A DNA stretch of 12,877 bases from Pseudomonadota bacterium (GTDB lineage: Bacteria; Pseudomonadota; Gammaproteobacteria; Steroidobacterales; Steroidobacteraceae), in assembly GCA_021850555.1 (NCBI GenBank), contig JAJZLX010000782.1, positions 1 to 12,877 of the forward strand. Reading direction: 5' to 3'. Position numbers and translations under genes: made by a program. Position 1 is the stretch's first letter; the number at the start of each line of letters is the position of its first letter. Positions 1 to 8,106 of this stretch are shown one piece after another. The notes beneath the pieces are model-generated. The model searched no databases and was not told where the DNA came from. It saw only the letters and a program-made list of their open reading frames with translations.

Positions 1-188
1 CCCTCTCCAACAAGGATCTCGCCGCCGCGCTCAACTACGTCGCGAGCCTCGACGCCTCCGGCAAGCTGCACTGGAAGGGTCCGGTGTTCAAGCCGGCGGA
101 CATCGCACGCGTGCGCGCCGGCAAGCCGCTCTCGCCGATGCAGGTGCATCGGCTGCGCACCGCGACGCTCGGCAAGGGCGGCTCCTGA
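1..188 (+). CDS. Cytochrome c-like protein, C-terminal fragment (5' end outside window)
   Basis: An open frame runs in from the left edge (first full codon at position 3) and ends at TGA 186-188, giving about 61 residues. The fragment begins LSNKDLAAALNYVASL, which matches the last helix of class I c-type cytochromes. It continues with a proline-rich VFKPADIARVRAGKPLS tail, of the kind seen at the end of cytochrome c domains attached to periplasmic dehydrogenases. No CxxCH is visible, because that part would lie upstream. The gene converges on the molybdenum hydroxylase gene at 395-2704, with about 206 bp between the two stops. It could be an electron acceptor for the enzymes of this locus, but the opposite orientation means it is not in their operon. 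The family call is moderate and the specific role unknown. Confidence 0.6.
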   Translation, partial: LSNKDLAAALNYVASLDASGKLHWKGPVFKPADIARVRAGKPLSPMQVHRLRTATLGKGGS

Positions 189-394
189 GCTCCGTGGCCA
201 TACTGGCGTGGGCGCGCAACGGAGATTACCTATGACTTCGCGCGCTGAGCGCCCCGTTCCACCATCTTGGGCCCAACAGCCGCTTGCACTGGACGCCGGC
301 ACTCACGCGCCGGCGCTTCAGCGATCCCTTCGAATCGGACCGCCCTGCGCAGGGAGCGGGCGCGAGCGCCTCGAGGAGCGTCCTGCGGGCGCCC
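189..394. other. Convergent intergenic region with a GC-rich hairpin, no gene seen
   Basis: This is the gap between two convergent stop codons. It contains an inverted repeat CGCCGGC (294-300) / GCCGGCG (309-315) with an 8-nt loop. No T-tract follows on either strand, so a Rho-independent terminator is not demonstrated, though a hairpin here would suit a bidirectional transcript end. Open frames across it are out-of-frame readings with proline/arginine-rich composition and are not considered genes. Confidence 0.4.
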
Positions 395-2704
395 TCATGA
401 GGCCTGCGGCGGCAGGCCGAGCTGTCGGGCGATCGGCAGGTGGCGGATGCGCCGGCCCGTGGCGGCGAAGATCGCGTTGCACAGCGCGGGCGTGATCGGC
501 GGCAGTCCCGGCTCCCCGACCCCGCCGAGCGGCACCTCGAAGCCCGCCGGCGCAAGGTGCACCCGGATGTCCCTCGGCGCCTGCGGCATGCGCAGCACCG
601 GGAAGTCGTTGAAGTTCGATTGCTGCACGCGGCCGTCCTTGAACGTGATCTCACCGTGCAGCGCCAGCGTGAGCCCCATGATGCAGGCGCCCTCGAGCTG
701 GGCGCGCACGCGATCGGGATTGACCTGGGGGCCGCAGTCAAAGGCGATATCGACCCGCGGGATGGCGATCTCGCCGTGGTCGTCCACTTCGACCTCGACC
801 ACCGCGGCGGCGTAGCTCATGAAGCTGTAGGTGGCCGCGAGCCCGAGGCCCCGCCCTTTCGCCATCGGCCGACCCCAGCCCGCCTCGGCGGTGGCGCGCT
901 CGATCACGGCGCGCAGCCGCCCGGTGTCAAGCGGATAGCGCCTGGGGGACTCCCCGTAGTTCCACTCATCCGAAAGCGAGCGCGGATCGATCCGCCGCGG
1001 CGGGCCGATGAGGGCGAGCTGATACTCGCGCGGATCGCGGCCGGCCGCGTGCGCCAGCTCGTCGAGGAAGCTCTGGATCGCAAAGCCGTGCGCGATGTTG
1101 TAAACGGAGCGGAACCAGCCGATGCGGGTGTAGGCCGGCACCTTCGGGATCTCCAGGCGGATGTTGGGAATCCGAAACGGTATGTTGATCATTCCCTGAC
1201 CGTACTCGGTATCGTCCTCGCCTTCGGCTCCGGCCTCGAACGTGGCATCCTCGGTCGGGGAGGCGGAGCGGTGCAGCCACGCAAGCGGCAGGCCGTCCTC
1301 GCCGAGGACCGCCTCCAGGTGCTCGAGCGCCACGGCCTGGTAGTAGTCGTGGCGGATGTCGTCCTCGCGGGTCCACATGACCCTGACGGGCGCGCCATTC
1401 ATGGCCCGGCTCAACAGCGCCGCCTCGCCCGCGAAATCCGGCAGCGATTTGCGCCCGAACCCCCCGCCGAGCAGCGTGATGTTCACGGTGACGTCCGAGG
1501 CCTTCACACCGAGCAGGCCCGCCACCAGATCCCGCGTGGCCTGCGGCGCCTGCGAGGGCGCCCACACCTCGCAATGCCCCTCGACGATGCGCGCGCTCGC
1601 CGCCGGCGGCTCCATCGAGGCATGGGCCAGGAACGGCAGGTAATACTCGGCCTCGACCCGCCGCCCCGGCCCCTTCAGCACCGAGGAGGCATCACCGTCG
1701 TTGCGCACGACCTTGGCGGGATGGCGCGCCGCCCGCTGCAACACCGACTCGAACCGTCTCGAGTCGAAGCTCGCGTTCGCTCCCTCGTCCCACTCGATCT
1801 TGAGCAGCCCGCGGCCCTTCAACGCCGCCCAGGTGTTGCGGGCGATCACCGCCACGCCGCCCATCGGGTAGTACTCGGCCGGCAGCGCATGCGAGGGAAT
1901 CTCCACGACCCGCAGCACGCCGGGCACGGCGAGCGCCGCCTGCGCCTCGTAACGGACCACCCTGCCCCCGAGCACCGCCGGTCGCGCCACGACCGCGTAC
2001 AGCATGCCCTCGAGATGGGTGTCGATGCCGTACACCGCGCGCCCGTGGACGATGTCCGCACCGCTGATGTTGCGGGTGCTCATCTTGCCGATGTAGCGGA
2101 ACTGCGCCGGGCTCTTCAGGCGCAGCCCCTCCCGAGCGGGAACCGGCTCCCGCGCCGCCTGCACGGCCAGCTCCCCGTAGGTGAGCCGCCGGCCGCTGCC
2201 GCGGTGAAACACCTGCTGGCGCTCGGCCGCCACTTCGCTCACCGGCACCCCCCAGCGCGCCGCTGCGGCGCTCTCGAGCATCATGCGGGCCGCCGCGCCC
2301 ACGCGGCGCATGGGCTCGAAGAAATGCCGCATGCTGCGCGAGCCGTCGGTGTCCTCGTTGCCGTAGCGCGCCTGGTCGGCCGGGGCCTGCTTCACGCGCA
2401 CCCGCGGCCACTCGGCCTCGAGCTCATCGGCCACCACCAGGGCGAGACTGGTACGGATCCCCTGGCCCATCTCCACCCGCTGCACCGTGATGGTGACCGT
2501 GTCGTCGGGGTGGATCGCCACGAACACCAGGGGGTTGTCGACGGCGCCCCCGGGCTCGGCGGCCACGCCGTACTTGCGGGGCGCGGCGAGCGCGATCTGG
2601 CCCGACTGGCGCACGCACAGCACCAGAGCGCCGAGGGCGGCGGCGCCTTTCATCACTGCGCGGCGCGTGATCCCGGGCGGGGCGAGGGCTTCGGGAGTGC
2701 TCAT
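395..2704 (-). CDS. Periplasmic xanthine dehydrogenase-family molybdopterin-binding subunit (isoquinoline 1-oxidoreductase beta type; probable aldehyde oxidoreductase)
   Basis: This 769-residue protein is the catalytic subunit of a two-subunit molybdenum hydroxylase. These enzymes hydroxylate N-heterocycles or oxidise aldehydes to acids with water as oxygen donor. The leader has a twin-arginine motif, TRRAVMK (13-19), followed by a hydrophobic stretch, so Tat export is likely. Cofactor motifs visible are EMGQG (79-83), GGGFGRK (413-419) and GVGEPGLPP (728-736), where Glu731 is the expected catalytic base. The length and the N-terminal layout match IorB-type proteins rather than XdhB or CoxL. 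The start at 2704 overlaps the stop of the [2Fe-2S] subunit gene as ATGA. A longer open frame upstream runs through that subunit in another frame and was not used. It lies in one operon with a TTQ amine dehydrogenase, whose product is an aldehyde, so I infer aldehyde oxidation. Isoquinoline-like substrates are not excluded. Confidence 0.9.
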   Translation of the reverse strand: MSTPEALAPPGITRRAVMKGAAALGALVLCVRQSGQIALAAPRKYGVAAEPGGAVDNPLVFVAIHPDDTVTITVQRVEMGQGIRTSLALVVADELEAEWPRVRVKQAPADQARYGNEDTDGSRSMRHFFEPMRRVGAAARMMLESAAAARWGVPVSEVAAERQQVFHRGSGRRLTYGELAVQAAREPVPAREGLRLKSPAQFRYIGKMSTRNISGADIVHGRAVYGIDTHLEGMLYAVVARPAVLGGRVVRYEAQAALAVPGVLRVVEIPSHALPAEYYPMGGVAVIARNTWAALKGRGLLKIEWDEGANASFDSRRFESVLQRAARHPAKVVRNDGDASSVLKGPGRRVEAEYYLPFLAHASMEPPAASARIVEGHCEVWAPSQAPQATRDLVAGLLGVKASDVTVNITLLGGGFGRKSLPDFAGEAALLSRAMNGAPVRVMWTREDDIRHDYYQAVALEHLEAVLGEDGLPLAWLHRSASPTEDATFEAGAEGEDDTEYGQGMINIPFRIPNIRLEIPKVPAYTRIGWFRSVYNIAHGFAIQSFLDELAHAAGRDPREYQLALIGPPRRIDPRSLSDEWNYGESPRRYPLDTGRLRAVIERATAEAGWGRPMAKGRGLGLAATYSFMSYAAAVVEVEVDDHGEIAIPRVDIAFDCGPQVNPDRVRAQLEGACIMGLTLALHGEITFKDGRVQQSNFNDFPVLRMPQAPRDIRVHLAPAGFEVPLGGVGEPGLPPITPALCNAIFAATGRRIRHLPIARQLGLPPQAS

Positions 2705-3171
2705 GGGTGCTGCCTCAATGCTTGCGCCGCGCGGTGGATCGCCGCCCGGATGCGCGGATAGGTCCCGCAGCGGCAGATGTTGCCCGCCATCGCGGCGTCG
2801 ATATCGGCGTCCGTCGGCCGGGGCGAGCCGTGAAGCAACGACACGGCGCTCATGATCTGCCCGGCCTGACAGTAGCCGCACTGGGCCACCCCGAGCGCGA
2901 GCCAGGCTTCCTGGACGGCACGGCCGACGGGGTCGTGATCGATGCCCTCGATGGTGGTGATGGCCTTGCCCTGCACGGCGGCGAGCGTCGTCACGCAGCT
3001 GCGCACCGCCTGGCCGGACACCTGCACGGTGCAGGCGCCGCACAGCCCCATGCCGCAGCCGAACTTGGTGCCGGTGAGCTTCAGCTCATCACGCAACACC
3101 CACAGCAGCGGAGTATCCGCCGGGGCCTCGACGGCGAGCGGGCGCTCGTTGATGTGCAGCGTAATCGGCAT
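2701..3171 (-). CDS. [2Fe-2S] subunit of the molybdenum hydroxylase (IorA/CoxS-like)
   Basis: This 156-residue protein carries the two [2Fe-2S] clusters that pass electrons from the molybdenum site. The plant-ferredoxin-type cluster has Cys39, Cys44, Cys47 and Cys59 (CGMGLCGAC plus a downstream Cys). The helical-domain cluster has Cys98, Cys101, Cys133 and Cys135 (CGYC and CRC). The length is typical for the family. There is no signal peptide, so it probably folds with its partner and is exported as a passenger on the partner's Tat leader, as is accepted for this family. A strong Shine-Dalgarno, GGAGGA, lies 4 nt before the ATG at 3171 and fixes the start. The stop overlaps the partner's start by four bases (ATGA), indicating translational coupling. 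No FAD subunit gene is adjacent, which fits the IorAB arrangement in which electrons go to a cytochrome. Confidence 0.93.
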   Translation of the reverse strand: MPITLHINERPLAVEAPADTPLLWVLRDELKLTGTKFGCGMGLCGACTVQVSGQAVRSCVTTLAAVQGKAITTIEGIDHDPVGRAVQEAWLALGVAQCGYCQAGQIMSAVSLLHGSPRPTDADIDAAMAGNICRCGTYPRIRAAIHRAAQALRQHP

Positions 3172-3189
3172 GATTCCTCCGATCGGCTC

Positions 3190-3810
3190 TCAGCTCTTCG
3201 GCGAGGAAGATTTTACGCCCGGCGCGTAGGCCTCGCCGTAGACGTTGAGCGCCGCGGGCACGGCACAGCGAGCCTCGATACGCGCCACGACCTGCTCGCG
3301 ATAGGGCGTCAGCCCGTTCTGCGTCAACGGCTCGCGGCGCAGCCGCGCCACCTCCGCCACCGTGTATCGACGAGCCTTGCTCCCGCCGGCCACCGGGGCG
3401 CCCATGTCGAACACCACCCAGTTCATCACCTTCGTCAGCATCCGGTCCGAGAGACTGCTCAGCGCCACATCCGGCAATCGCACGATGAACTGGCGTCCCT
3501 GGCGCGTGCAAAGGAAGCTGCCCGTCAGGTGTCTCAGCGTCGGCACCGCCCTCGGCGCCGAGACCCCCTCGACGCCATGACAGCCGCCGCAGGAGGTGAG
3601 ATAGGCCACCTGCACCGCCCTTAAGCGGCTCACCCGATGCCCGGAGGCGGGGCTGCGGACCCATCGGGACCGGTCGCTCCCATCGGGCGCCTTGGCGCCG
3701 TGCGCGGCGGCGGAGTACCGGTCATGGACGGTACGGGGCGCGGGCCAGGCCGCCGCGGCCGCGAGCAGCCCCAGCACGCCGATCATCACCCGCCTGCCCA
3801 CCGTGGCCAT
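3190..3810 (-). CDS. Periplasmic mono-heme cytochrome c
   Basis: This 206-residue protein begins with a basic stretch and a hydrophobic leader (MATVGRRVMIGVLGLLAAAA), so it should be exported by Sec. A single heme-binding site CGGCH lies at 74-78. Met124, Met129 and Met136 are candidate axial ligands downstream. A Cys pair outside the heme site (Cys101, Cys182) might form a disulfide. It sits 21 bp after the amine dehydrogenase light chain and 18 bp before the [2Fe-2S] subunit, so it is co-transcribed with both enzymes. It may be the shared electron acceptor in place of amicyanin or azurin, neither of which is in the window. One heme motif and small size rule out MauG, which is di-heme and much larger. 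The RBS is weak; a start at the second Met (3786) is possible. Confidence 0.82.
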   Translation of the reverse strand: MATVGRRVMIGVLGLLAAAAAWPAPRTVHDRYSAAAHGAKAPDGSDRSRWVRSPASGHRVSRLRAVQVAYLTSCGGCHGVEGVSAPRAVPTLRHLTGSFLCTRQGRQFIVRLPDVALSSLSDRMLTKVMNWVVFDMGAPVAGGSKARRYTVAEVARLRREPLTQNGLTPYREQVVARIEARCAVPAALNVYGEAYAPGVKSSSPKS

Positions 3811-3831
3811 GGCCCGCTCTGCCGCCGCGCC

Positions 3832-4365
3832 CTACTGCGCGAGGCCCACCAGCACCGCCATCGAGCAGTGATACTCGAAGCTCTGGGTGCCGAAGCACCA
3901 GATGATGTGGTTGTTGGCCTGCGGGCGGTAGATGGGCATCGCGTGATCGGTGTTCAGGCAGCTGCACTTGTTGCACTCGTTCGCCCCGCAGCAGTCCCGA
4001 TAGGCGATGAGATACGCGCGCTCATCGTCGGGGTTGATGCAGCTGCCGATCCAGGAGGTCGGCGAGGGCTGCGATCCGGGCGGACAGGTGTGCACGCTGC
4101 CGCCGCAGCACGAGCACAGATTGCCGTCGATGCCGCAATAGCGCCAGTAGTTGCACGCGGTGTCATCGTGCGTCTGCGCCGCGCGGCTGAAATCGGTGCC
4201 CTTGGCGGCATCGGCCGCGCGGGCCCGCTGCACCGGCAGCAGCGGAAACGCCGGCGCCGCCACGAGCAGCGCCCCGAGCCTCGAGAGCGCGCTGCGCCGG
4301 GAGAGCCGGCCGGCGAGGCGCCGTGTGAGCCGCTCGCTCCAATTGTCGAGATCGGATCGGTTCAT
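3832..4365 (-). CDS. mauA: TTQ amine dehydrogenase light (beta) chain, methylamine/aromatic amine dehydrogenase small subunit
   Basis: This 177-residue protein is the catalytic small subunit, which carries tryptophan tryptophylquinone made from two of its own tryptophans. By alignment from memory to the Paracoccus MADH light chain, the TTQ residues are Trp105 (SWIGSC) and Trp156 (IIWCFG). Asp124 (RDCCG) matches catalytic Asp76, Asp80 matches Asp32, and Tyr165 matches Tyr119. Ser168 stands where Thr122 is in MADH. The mature part has 14 cysteines; the 12 known disulfide positions are all present, plus Cys87 and Cys131. The leader has a twin-arginine motif, SRRSALSRL, as known for MauA. I chose the ATG at 4365 because AAAGGGG then sits at normal spacing. 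The ATG at 4371 overlaps the heavy-chain stop and directly abuts that RBS. The aauA (aromatic amine) type is equally possible. Confidence 0.93.
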   Translation of the reverse strand: MNRSDLDNWSERLTRRLAGRLSRRSALSRLGALLVAAPAFPLLPVQRARAADAAKGTDFSRAAQTHDDTACNYWRYCGIDGNLCSCCGGSVHTCPPGSQPSPTSWIGSCINPDDERAYLIAYRDCCGANECNKCSCLNTDHAMPIYRPQANNHIIWCFGTQSFEYHCSMAVLVGLAQ

Positions 4366-4367
4366 GA

Positions 4368-5573
4368 TCATTCCCCTTTCACCCTGACCAGGCCCGGCTC
4401 AACGATCTGCGTGGCGCGGCGCACGGCCCCGGATTCGGCGTTCATGACCCACAACCACCGGTACGAGAGCGCGAACAGCAGCGGATGCGCATCCTGGGTG
4501 ACCGCGAGCAGATACGCGTGCTCGGGCACCTCCCACCGGTGCAGCAGCCGGTGCGTGCGCGCATCGAGCACCCAGATCTGGGTGCCCGGCTTCTCGAAGC
4601 TCCACGGCGGCCCCTCGTGCATCAGCACGAAGAGGCGGTGGCGCGAGCGCTCGTACGCGAAGGGCACCTGTCCGCCGGGCCGCCAGGTGATCTGGCCCAC
4701 GTGCGAGGTGGCCGGGGACATGTCGGCCGCCTCCTCGATCGACCAGGGCTTGCCGAACTTGGGCTTGTCGGCGAGATGGACCGGATGGACCCAGCCGTCG
4801 TACGTGATGAACAGCGCCAGATCACTGTGCTCGTCGGCGACGCTCTCGTCCATGACCGGATCGCTCATGACATCGAAGAAGCGCTTGGTCCGGTGAACGA
4901 CGTATTTGCCCTGCGCATTGACATCGGCCACGGCCATCGACCCGTCCGCGCACAGGGAGGCGAATCCCCGCCTGCCGAAGGGAAACACCAGGCCGCAGCC
5001 GGGAACCTCCACCGAGGTCAGCACCTTGCGCGTGCGCAGATCGATCACGGTGACCGCGGGGGCGGGCTGAAAGCTGTAGTTGTATCCGTAATGGCCGTCG
5101 AGGCTGAGCGCGAACGTGTGCGTCTTCGGATCGGAGATGAGCCGGCCCGGCAACGCGATCTCATCTTCATTGCGCAACGTCGGACCGCCGTAGATCGACA
5201 GCACATCCTCGCGTTTTCCCCGATTGCCGAGCGTCCAATAGGTTTCCGAGACGTAGAGCGTGCGCCCATCCGGCGCCCACGCGAAATTCGCGTACTGCGA
5301 GCAATACACCGTCGCGACGGTCTTGGCCGTGTCCCCGTCGATGATGCGGATCCCCCCGGTCGTCACCCCGTCCATGCCGCTGTAGGTGAGCTCGTGCGCC
5401 GTCAGGCCCGTGAACGGGGTGACGCCGGCCGTCTCGCTCTGCAGCACCGGCGGCGCCCCGTGCGCGGCGCCGTTCCCGGCGCCCCACGCCGGCGCGCATA
5501 TCCCCGCGGCAAGCAGCACCGACAGTGCGGCGGCAGCGCCGGCCTTGCGTGCCTCTCGTGCGAATCGCTTCAT
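4368..5573 (-). CDS. mauB: TTQ amine dehydrogenase heavy (alpha) chain
   Basis: This 401-residue protein is the large beta-propeller subunit of a periplasmic amine dehydrogenase, which forms an alpha2-beta2 enzyme with the TTQ light chain. A Sec-type signal peptide (basic MKRFAREARK, a hydrophobic core, then APAWGA near residue 32) precedes the mature chain. The family is recognisable from GLTAHELTYSGMDG, the repeated blade-like segments with DG/TLYVSET motifs, and the C-terminal IWVLDARTHRLLHRWEVP. Length fits the family (about 380-420). The ATG at 5573 is preceded by AAAGGGG at 8-nt spacing. The frame stays open a long way upstream, but that part is antisense to no known domain and overlaps the permease gene, so it was not used. 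It lies 32 bp after the TSUP permease and is coupled to the light chain. Methylamine and aralkylamine types cannot be separated with certainty here. Confidence 0.92.
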   Translation of the reverse strand: MKRFAREARKAGAAAALSVLLAAGICAPAWGAGNGAAHGAPPVLQSETAGVTPFTGLTAHELTYSGMDGVTTGGIRIIDGDTAKTVATVYCSQYANFAWAPDGRTLYVSETYWTLGNRGKREDVLSIYGGPTLRNEDEIALPGRLISDPKTHTFALSLDGHYGYNYSFQPAPAVTVIDLRTRKVLTSVEVPGCGLVFPFGRRGFASLCADGSMAVADVNAQGKYVVHRTKRFFDVMSDPVMDESVADEHSDLALFITYDGWVHPVHLADKPKFGKPWSIEEAADMSPATSHVGQITWRPGGQVPFAYERSRHRLFVLMHEGPPWSFEKPGTQIWVLDARTHRLLHRWEVPEHAYLLAVTQDAHPLLFALSYRWLWVMNAESGAVRRATQIVEPGLVRVKGE

Positions 5574-5605
5574 AACTTCGCCCCTTTTGCTGTTGTGGGA
5601 CAGGA

Positions 5606-6505
5606 TCAGCAGGTTTCCTTCGCCCCCCCGCGGCAGCGCGCAGCCACGGCCTCGATCCGCGCCGAGTGCAGCATCGCCGCCGCAGCGTACGTCACGACCG
5701 CGGCCACCAGCCAGCGAAGCGTGTGCAGCGGCAGACTCCTCACGATGAACGCGGCGATCAGCACCCCGAGCACCCCGCCGGCCGCGAACCCGATCGACGG
5801 CCCCCAGGCGAAGCGGCGGCTGCGCAGGAAGCGCAGGCCGGCCACCGGCAGCATGGCCCCGCCCGAGCCCATCATGATCGGAAAGGCGGCGCGCAGGTTG
5901 AAGCCGAGCAGCGCCAGCACCACCATGGTCGGGGCGTACCAGCCGATGCCGATGGTGCTGAGCGCGCCGAGGATGAAGTTGGCCGCCACGGCCGCCGCGA
6001 ATCGCCAGCCGGTGAGTCCGAGCGCCGCCCCGCCCACGGGGAACGTGCCGAGATTGCCCATGACGAAGAACGCCGCCGCGATCAGCAGCGCGGCGCCCAT
6101 GAACAGCTGGATCGAGCGGCGCGGCATGCGGCTCACGATGCCCGCCCCGAGCCACGCCCCCACGGTGGCGCTCGCCACCATGGCGAGCAGCAGCTTCGGA
6201 TCGACGGTGATGAGGGTGACGAAGATGACCGTCTCGGCGATGCCGACCGCGACGCTGCCGACGGTGAGGGTGCCGGGAATGAGCTCATCGCTCGGCCGGC
6301 CGCGGAACTTGTACAGCGCCGTGGTCGTGGCGTAGGAGCCGATGCCGAGGGCGTCGCCGAAATTGGTCAACAGCCCGATGCCGAGGTCCGACCAGGTGGG
6401 CCGCTCGCGCAGCTCCCGGCGGCGCGCCAGACGCAGCCATTGCGCGAAGAACACCGCGCTCAAGGCCGCGATGATTGCAAACAGTCCGATCTTGGCGGGG
6501 CTCAT
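5606..6505 (-). CDS. TauE/SafE (TSUP) family membrane permease
   Basis: This 299-residue polytopic membrane protein has about eight hydrophobic segments. They form two related halves, each starting with a Gly/Pro-rich helix (GLLTNFGDALGIGSYATTTA near 47-66 and GALSTIGIGWYAPTMVVLAL in the second half), the pattern of the TSUP family (PF01925). Family members move sulfite, sulfonates or other small organic anions; the substrate cannot be deduced. The start overlaps the stop of the FAD oxidoreductase by four bases (ATGA), with GGAG about 10 nt upstream. The gene sits directly before the amine dehydrogenase heavy chain, the place MauF holds in classical mau operons, but it has no DsbD/CcdA-like features. 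It may export an acid or sulfite product, or import a substrate; both are inference. Confidence 0.85.
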   Translation of the reverse strand: MSPAKIGLFAIIAALSAVFFAQWLRLARRRELRERPTWSDLGIGLLTNFGDALGIGSYATTTALYKFRGRPSDELIPGTLTVGSVAVGIAETVIFVTLITVDPKLLLAMVASATVGAWLGAGIVSRMPRRSIQLFMGAALLIAAAFFVMGNLGTFPVGGAALGLTGWRFAAAVAANFILGALSTIGIGWYAPTMVVLALLGFNLRAAFPIMMGSGGAMLPVAGLRFLRSRRFAWGPSIGFAAGGVLGVLIAAFIVRSLPLHTLRWLVAAVVTYAAAAMLHSARIEAVAARCRGGAKETC

Positions 6506-7815
6506 GCCGGCGCTCCGGCCGGCCGGCGTCTGAGAGCGCGCTCGAGCGCATCGCGCGCCTGCAGGTAGCCGATGGTGGCCCGGGCGCCCACGCGGCTCAG
6601 CGCGTGCAGGCGGATCGGCCGTACCGGCGTGACGGGGAAACCGAGGCTCTCGACGCTCTCCCCGAGCGCCCGGCGCGCCAGCAGCCCTCCCAGGGCGGTC
6701 GCCATGGCGACCCCGCGGCCGTTGAACCCCAAGCCCGCCAGCAGCCCCGGGGCGGGCTCGTGCAGATGCGGCAGGCCGTCACGGGTCATGGCGACGAACC
6801 CGCCCCAGCGATACTCGAGCGGCGTGCGCGCGAGCTGCGGATACAGCTCGCGCAGCGCGCGCTCGTGAGCGGGCGTCGCCGCCGGCGCCGGTATGTCGGC
6901 ATAGGAGCCGCGAGTGCCGAGCACGAAGCGCCCCGAGGCGTCGAGCCGGAAATAACGCAGGATCCGCTGGGTGTCGGAAACGGACTGGCCGCCCGGCAGG
7001 ATGGCCGCGAGCTGATCCGGCGGCAGCGGCGCGGTGGCCACCTGTATGGAGGGCACGGCGACCACGGTGCGCCGCAGCGCATCGAATGCCCGGCCGGTAT
7101 AGGCGTCGGTCGCCACGATGACCGTCTGCGCGGCGACCGTGCCCCGCGGAGTCTGCACGCACCATGCATCACCGCGGCGCGAGAGCCTCGAGGCCGGACT
7201 GCGCACGAAGAGGCGCGCTCCCTCCTGCAGTGCCGCCCGCGCCAGCCCGCGCAGGTAGGCGAGCGGCTGCACCGTGCCGCCGCGCCGATCGATCCAGCCC
7301 CCGCAATAGCGGCTCGTGCCGGTGAGCTGCGCCGCCTCGCGGTCCGAGAGCACGGCCGCATCGGCGCCGCGGCTGCGCCACTGCGCGGCGCGCCGCTCGA
7401 GCGCCTTCAGGTGCCGCTCGCTCACGGCGAGCTGCAGCCAGCCGGCGCGCACCGCGTCGCAGTCGATCGCGTAGCGCCGGATGAGATCGAAAACCAGGTC
7501 CGGCGCCGCGCCCGAGCAGGCCGCAAGCTGCGCGCCGGTCCGCTCTCCGTACAGGGACTCGAGCACCTCAGGATCGTGCTTCAGCCCCGCGATCACCTGC
7601 CCGCCGTTGAGCCCCGAGCCGCCCTCGCCGATCTCCCCCGCCTCGAGCACGATCACCTCACGGCCCGCCGAGGCCGCGTGCAGGGCTGCCGACACGCCGG
7701 TGTAGCCGGCGCCGATCACCGCCACATCGGCGCGCGCGTCCGTCGCGAGCTGCCCCAGGGGCGCCAGCGGCGCGCCGGTCGCCGACCAGAGCGAGCCCGG
7801 CGCTGGAGTCGTCAA
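6502..7815 (-). CDS. FAD-dependent oxidoreductase, DAO family (gamma-glutamylputrescine oxidoreductase PuuB-like)
   Basis: This 437-residue cytoplasmic flavoprotein is probably an amine or amino-acid oxidase. The Rossmann FAD motif GAGYTG is at 35-40, with the ribose-binding Glu58 at the end of VIVLEAG. It is followed by GSGLNGGQ (66-73), the motif typical of PuuB/OrdL proteins. The C-terminal part has GLGFNGRGVAMA, the second FAD contact region. The start codon is TTG at 7815. An in-frame TAA lies 24 bp upstream of it, and the N-terminal distance to the FAD motif matches PuuB, so I accept the TTG. A GGGG-containing Shine-Dalgarno lies about 10 nt upstream. It is the first gene of the seven-gene leftward operon, with a sigma-70-like promoter at 7872-7900. 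The exact substrate is unknown; TauY- and BauB-type proteins are in the same family. Confidence 0.87.
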   Translation of the reverse strand: MTTPAPGSLWSATGAPLAPLGQLATDARADVAVIGAGYTGVSAALHAASAGREVIVLEAGEIGEGGSGLNGGQVIAGLKHDPEVLESLYGERTGAQLAACSGAAPDLVFDLIRRYAIDCDAVRAGWLQLAVSERHLKALERRAAQWRSRGADAAVLSDREAAQLTGTSRYCGGWIDRRGGTVQPLAYLRGLARAALQEGARLFVRSPASRLSRRGDAWCVQTPRGTVAAQTVIVATDAYTGRAFDALRRTVVAVPSIQVATAPLPPDQLAAILPGGQSVSDTQRILRYFRLDASGRFVLGTRGSYADIPAPAATPAHERALRELYPQLARTPLEYRWGGFVAMTRDGLPHLHEPAPGLLAGLGFNGRGVAMATALGGLLARRALGESVESLGFPVTPVRPIRLHALSRVGARATIGYLQARDALERALRRRPAGAPA

Positions 7816-7836
7816 GGAGCTGCCCCGTTCATGTAG

Positions 7837-7859
7837 CGATTATCGATATTTATTAATCG
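7837..7859. promoter_or_regulatory. AT-rich palindrome, candidate operator of the amine dehydrogenase operon
   Basis: CGATTA at 7837-7842 pairs with TAATCG at 7854-7859, with 11 bases between the arms. This is a rare AT-rich island in GC-rich DNA. It lies between the predicted start of transcription and the TTG start codon of the FAD oxidoreductase, where a bound protein could block transcription. The regulator is not identified; the arm spacing would suit a dimeric activator or repressor. Confidence 0.45.
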
Positions 7860-7871
7860 AACTGTTGCGGC

Positions 7872-7900
7872 AGCATAGGACAGCTTCCGTACCGCGTCAA
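7872..7900 (-). promoter_or_regulatory. Sigma-70-like promoter for the leftward operon
   Basis: Read on the minus strand, TTGACG (7900-7895) is followed after exactly 17 bp by TATGCT (7877-7872). This is five of six and four of six matches to the -35 and -10 consensus with ideal spacing. Transcription would start near 7865, giving a leader of about 50 nt before the TTG start at 7815. It is the best promoter match noticed in the window and separates the seven-gene operon from mauED. Confidence 0.6.
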
Positions 7901-7983
7901 CGAATCCCCCGGGTGCGATTACCGGCGCCGCCCCCCGCGCCTCGGCCTTCGGCCCGCCTGCGGCGTTGGTCATGACGGGCCGA

Positions 7984-8028
7984 GGCCTGACCCGAGCGGG
8001 CCTGACCCGAATCGGCCTGATCCGAAGG
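7984..8028. repeat. Three tandem 15-bp repeats
   Basis: The units at 7984-7998, 7999-8013 and 8014-8028 share the core GGCCTGAYCCGA, with the last three bases variable. The period is exactly 15 bp. The repeats lie in the spacer downstream of mauD and upstream of the operon promoter. They may be a small minisatellite or a set of protein-binding sites; nothing in the sequence decides between these. Confidence 0.7.
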
Positions 8029-8106
8029 GGCGAGGCCCGGGCAAGCGCCGAGCGATGGGCACGGTCGAGGCTGGCCAGGGGCGAGGACGAGTTGCGAGGC
8101 GTCGGG

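Noticed and set aside
440..2761. 773-codon open frame on the plus strand
   Set aside because: It is antisense to the molybdenum hydroxylase gene, has His/Arg/Pro-rich composition and no recognisable domain; long antisense frames are common at this GC content.
2705..3043. N-terminal extension of the molybdopterin subunit to 882 residues
   Set aside because: It overlaps the [2Fe-2S] subunit in another frame; the Tat leader beginning at 2704 and the ATGA coupling define the start.
5574..6155. N-terminal extension of the amine dehydrogenase heavy chain to 595 residues
   Set aside because: It overlaps the TSUP gene; the signal peptide and the RBS at the 5573 start are clear.
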